Origin: Microbacterium hydrocarbonoxydans
Lineage (GTDB): Bacteria; Actinomycetota; Actinomycetes; Actinomycetales; Microbacteriaceae
Assembly (NCBI RefSeq): GCF_900105205.1
Contig: NZ_FNSQ01000005.1
Span: 496,001-560,000, forward strand
Length of the DNA stretch: 64,000 nucleotides
Direction: 5' to 3'
Shown: one piece after another, positions 60,725-64,000 of the stretch
How the letters are laid out: each line of letters begins with the position of its first letter
Numbering within the stretch: the first letter of the stretch is position 1
The notes under the pieces: generated by a model
What the model was told of the DNA's origin: nothing
Database searches by the model: none
Seen by the model: the letters and a program-made list of their open reading frames with translations, nothing else
Made by a program: the position numbers and the translations under genes

Positions 60725-61434
60725 CCGCCCGGTGCCGCATCCCAGTGCCCGGGGCTCGGCAGCGCCTGATAATCGACTTCGACTGCTGCTGGCGTGATCT
60801 CCGCCGTGCAGTACAGCAGCGACTGGGTCGGGTAGCCGTGCGGGCGGTTGTCGCGGATGATCGCCCGATCGTCTTGCGGGTCGAGTCGTGCGGACGACGC
60901 GAGAAGGCCCGTCCACGCGCTCGCCCAGTCCGCGCTCTCGGCCGTCGGACCCAGCGCGCGGAACTCGGGCAGCCAGGCGGCGATGCGCGCTGTGCCAGGG
61001 TCGTCGACATCGTCGTGGGCGATCATGTGGATGCCGTCGGCGAGTGCCGTCTCGCGCAGGTCGGCGCCGTCCCAGCTGAGCACCCGCGCTCCGTCAGGAC
61101 CGACCTCGAGCAGGTTGAACCCATGCATGGGCAGCGGGGCGACAGGGGAGCGGCCCAGAGCGGATTCGAGCACGAGGGAGCCGCGGGACACCGCTGCGTC
61201 CGCGGCGAGGTCGCCCACGTCTGCCCTGTTCAGCAGGACGGCGAGCCGTCTCTCGGAGGCGTTCACCGCCATCCAGGCGCCACCGGCCCGACGGTCGCGG
61301 ATGCCCGAGACGCCGGGGTACGCGTCCGGCCACCAGTCGCCCAGAGCATCCCATTCGCGCTGCGGATCCTCGTCGCGCACGGCGAGCAGCCGGGCGTCAC
61401 CGGTCCCTGCCACGTCGATCACCACTGTGCACAC
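60673..61434 (-). CDS. NRDE (TANGO2-like) family protein
   Basis: A 253-residue protein of the NRDE/TANGO2 family: Cys2 next to the start (MCTVVIDVAG), the family motif AVRDEDPQREWDALGDWWPD with DRRAGGAWMAVNASERRLAVLLNR, and DDRAIIRDNRPHGYPTQSLLYCT near the end. GTG 61434 is chosen because it puts the conserved Cys at position 2 and has GAGG 5 nt upstream; ATG 61443 would add three residues. TANGO2 homologues are linked to heme trafficking and membrane organisation. The gene overlaps the glxA-type gene end. Confidence 0.85.
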   Translation of the reverse strand: MCTVVIDVAGTGDARLLAVRDEDPQREWDALGDWWPDAYPGVSGIRDRRAGGAWMAVNASERRLAVLLNRADVGDLAADAAVSRGSLVLESALGRSPVAPLPMHGFNLLEVGPDGARVLSWDGADLRETALADGIHMIAHDDVDDPGTARIAAWLPEFRALGPTAESADWASAWTGLLASSARLDPQDDRAIIRDNRPHGYPTQSLLYCTAEITPAAVEVDYQALPSPGHWDAAPGGQAADDSASSAHEKRAR

Positions 61435-61554
61435 GGCCCTCATTCTACGAGCGGGGCATGGGTGCGGGCCCGACGAGCGGGCCGGACGAGCGGACCGGAC
61501 GAGCGGGGTGCGAGAGCGGGCCCATGAGACCGGATGCTGCGGCAGAATCGAATC

Positions 61555-62769
61555 GTGAACATCGTCGTCGGGGTTACGGGTGGCATCGCCGCATACAAGA
61601 CAGTGCACCTGGTGCGGCTGCTGACCAAGGCGGGTCATGACGTCACCGTCGTACCCACCGAGGACGCACTGCGCTTCGTGGGCACCCCGACCTGGGAGGC
61701 GCTGAGCCGGCATCCCGTCACGACCAGCGTGCACGACGATGTCGCCCGCGTCCGTCACGTCGCGCTCGGTCAGGGCGCCGACCTCGTCGTCGTCGCACCG
61801 GCGACCGCCAACTCGATCGCGAAGATCACCGCCGGCATCGCCGACGACCTGCTCGGCACGACGCTGCTCGCCACCGAAGCTCCGGTGCTGCTCGCCCCGG
61901 CCATGCACGCCGAGATGTGGCGGAACGCCGCCACGCAGGCCAACATCGCCACGCTCCGGAGTCGGGGCATGCACCTCGTCGGCCCCTCGGACGGCGAGCT
62001 CGCCGGCGGCGACAGCGGGCCGGGGCGCATGGCGGAACCGGAGGAGATCTTCGACAGGGTCGTCGCACTGCTCGGTCCGCGTGACTTCGAGGGGCTGCGC
62101 GTCGTGGTCTCCGCCGGAGGCACGCGCGAGCCGATCGACCCGGTGCGCTTCCTCGGCAACCGCTCCAGCGGACGCCAGGGGGCAGCGCTCGCCGCGGATG
62201 CCGCCGCACGGGGAGCCGAAGTGACCCTGGTCGCGGCGAACATCTCCGCCGACGTGCTGGCCGAGGCCCGGCATCCGTCCGTCCGGGTGGTGGCCGTGGG
62301 CACGGCCGCGGAACTCGCCACCGCGATGAAGGGAGCCGCCGCAGCTGCCGACGTCGTGGTCATGGCGGCGGCCGTCGCCGACTACCGTCCCGCCTCGGTC
62401 GCCGCACATAAGCTCACGAAGGAGCAGGGCGTACTCACCCACCTCGACCTCGTCGAGAACGAGGATGTCGTCGCCGCTCTCGCCTCGGCGCGTGCGCAGG
62501 GCGGGGCGCCGAGCGGGCAGACCATCGTCGCGTTCGCAGCCGAGACCTCCGAGGATGCCGAGGAGCGCCGCGACCGGGCCCGCCGCAAACGCGAGCGCAA
62601 GGGCGTCGACCTGCTCGCGGTCAATCTCGCCAACGCGGAGCGGGGGTTCGAGCGACTGGACAATGCGGTCGAGATCGTGGGCGAGGGGGGTGCCGTCGTG
62701 CGGGCAGCGGAGGGAACCAAACACCAGGTCGCGGCAGCGATTCTGGACGTTGTGCTCGGCGTGCGCTAA
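61555..62769 (+). CDS. coaBC: Bifunctional phosphopantothenoylcysteine decarboxylase/synthase
   Basis: A 404-residue CoA biosynthesis enzyme. The N-terminal CoaC flavoprotein half has VVGVTGGIAAYKTVHLVRLLTKAGHDV, VVVAPATANSIAKITAGIADDLL and LAPAMHAEMW. The C-terminal CoaB half has VVSAGGTREPIDPVRFLGNRSSGRQGAALA, MAAAVADYRP and VAFAAETSE. Together they make 4'-phosphopantetheine from 4'-phosphopantothenate and cysteine using CTP. GTG 61555 sits right after a possible -10 (CAGAAT) and lacks a ribosome site, so the transcript may be leaderless. Confidence 0.95.
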   Translation: MNIVVGVTGGIAAYKTVHLVRLLTKAGHDVTVVPTEDALRFVGTPTWEALSRHPVTTSVHDDVARVRHVALGQGADLVVVAPATANSIAKITAGIADDLLGTTLLATEAPVLLAPAMHAEMWRNAATQANIATLRSRGMHLVGPSDGELAGGDSGPGRMAEPEEIFDRVVALLGPRDFEGLRVVVSAGGTREPIDPVRFLGNRSSGRQGAALAADAAARGAEVTLVAANISADVLAEARHPSVRVVAVGTAAELATAMKGAAAAADVVVMAAAVADYRPASVAAHKLTKEQGVLTHLDLVENEDVVAALASARAQGGAPSGQTIVAFAAETSEDAEERRDRARRKRERKGVDLLAVNLANAERGFERLDNAVEIVGEGGAVVRAAEGTKHQVAAAILDVVLGVR

Positions 62770-62770
62770 A

Positions 62771-62791
62771 CTTGAGTCAAGTCCACTCAAC
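62771..62791 (+). promoter_or_regulatory. HspR (HAIR) operator upstream of clpB
   Basis: CTTGAGT (62,771-62,777), a 7-bp spacer and ACTCAAC (62,785-62,791) match 13 of 14 positions of CTTGAGT-N7-ACTCAAG. It is the best copy in the window and lies 68 bp before the clpB start, right after coaBC. Confidence 0.92.
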
Positions 62792-62858
62792 TTTTCGGAC
62801 GCTCATGCTGCGAACGCTGAGCCATCCGTGACCAGAAGGAGTCTCCCAGGAGGAACGC

Positions 62859-64000
<1,142 letters not shown>

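Noticed and set aside
60673..62790. 705-codon minus-strand frame joining NRDE with a long extension
   Set aside because: Only 60,673-61,434 shows family motifs. The extension is antisense to coaBC.

Overview
The window is GC-rich actinobacterial DNA, most likely from a Microbacterium-like member of the Microbacteriaceae. The grounds are the dnaK-grpE-dnaJ-hspR operon with HAIR operators, many genes overlapping by ATGA or GTGA, candidate leaderless promoters, HNH/DUF222 (13E12-type) proteins, and ABC sugar importers encoded without their own ATPase. No rRNA, tRNA, CRISPR array or intact insertion sequence was seen.

Layout. 1-12,120 is housekeeping and accessory DNA: a DUF6069-type membrane protein with a divergent TetR regulator, flanked by REP-like hairpin repeats; two divergent winged-helix regulators with Gly/His-rich tails around a 30-bp palindrome; a CDF cation transporter coupled to a UMF1-type MFS protein; a RIO-type kinase; an MFS exporter; an AraC regulator; and a two-gene siroheme module (cobA plus chelatase). 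12,177-16,307 is the HspR-controlled dnaK operon; clpB at the right edge carries the same operator. 16,350-21,234 holds a repeat coiled-coil protein, a lipoprotein that looks like a circularly permuted flavin amine oxidase, a Pr6Pr-type membrane protein, a shortened DoxX protein and a fatty acyl-CoA ligase.

21,275-35,373 is the main find: a D-arabinan (mycobacterial arabinogalactan/lipoarabinomannan) utilisation locus. It contains a surface GH183 (DUF4185) lipoprotein, an ABC importer, cytoplasmic GH172 (DUF2961) and GH116 enzymes, a FucI-like isomerase, an FGGY sugar kinase and a LacI regulator. Four promoters carry GAAATCGATTTC-type palindromes directly upstream of the -10 box. The expected route is surface D-arabinan to imported oligosaccharides, D-arabinose, D-ribulose and D-ribulose 5-phosphate. 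A secreted DUF2599 protein plus a small membrane protein sits inside the locus like an inserted cassette.

35,398-48,911 is a second glycan locus with its own LacI protein and a different operator (consensus CTAAAGCGCTTTAG, the -10 box embedded in it). It has a secreted EndoH-like GH18, an ABC importer, and cytoplasmic GH92, GH38 and GH5 enzymes. This set matches a 'cut outside, finish inside' pathway for high-mannose N-glycans.

48,957-64,000 returns to mixed genes: DUF2252, YjbR, MarR plus membrane protein, an HNH/DUF222 protein surrounded by tandem repeats, a VOC protein, two coupled GT4 glycosyltransferases, two paralogous Pro/Gln-rich membrane proteins, a GlxA-type regulator with a clear inverted-repeat operator, an NRDE/TANGO2 protein, coaBC, and the 5' part of a clpB lacking its N-domain.
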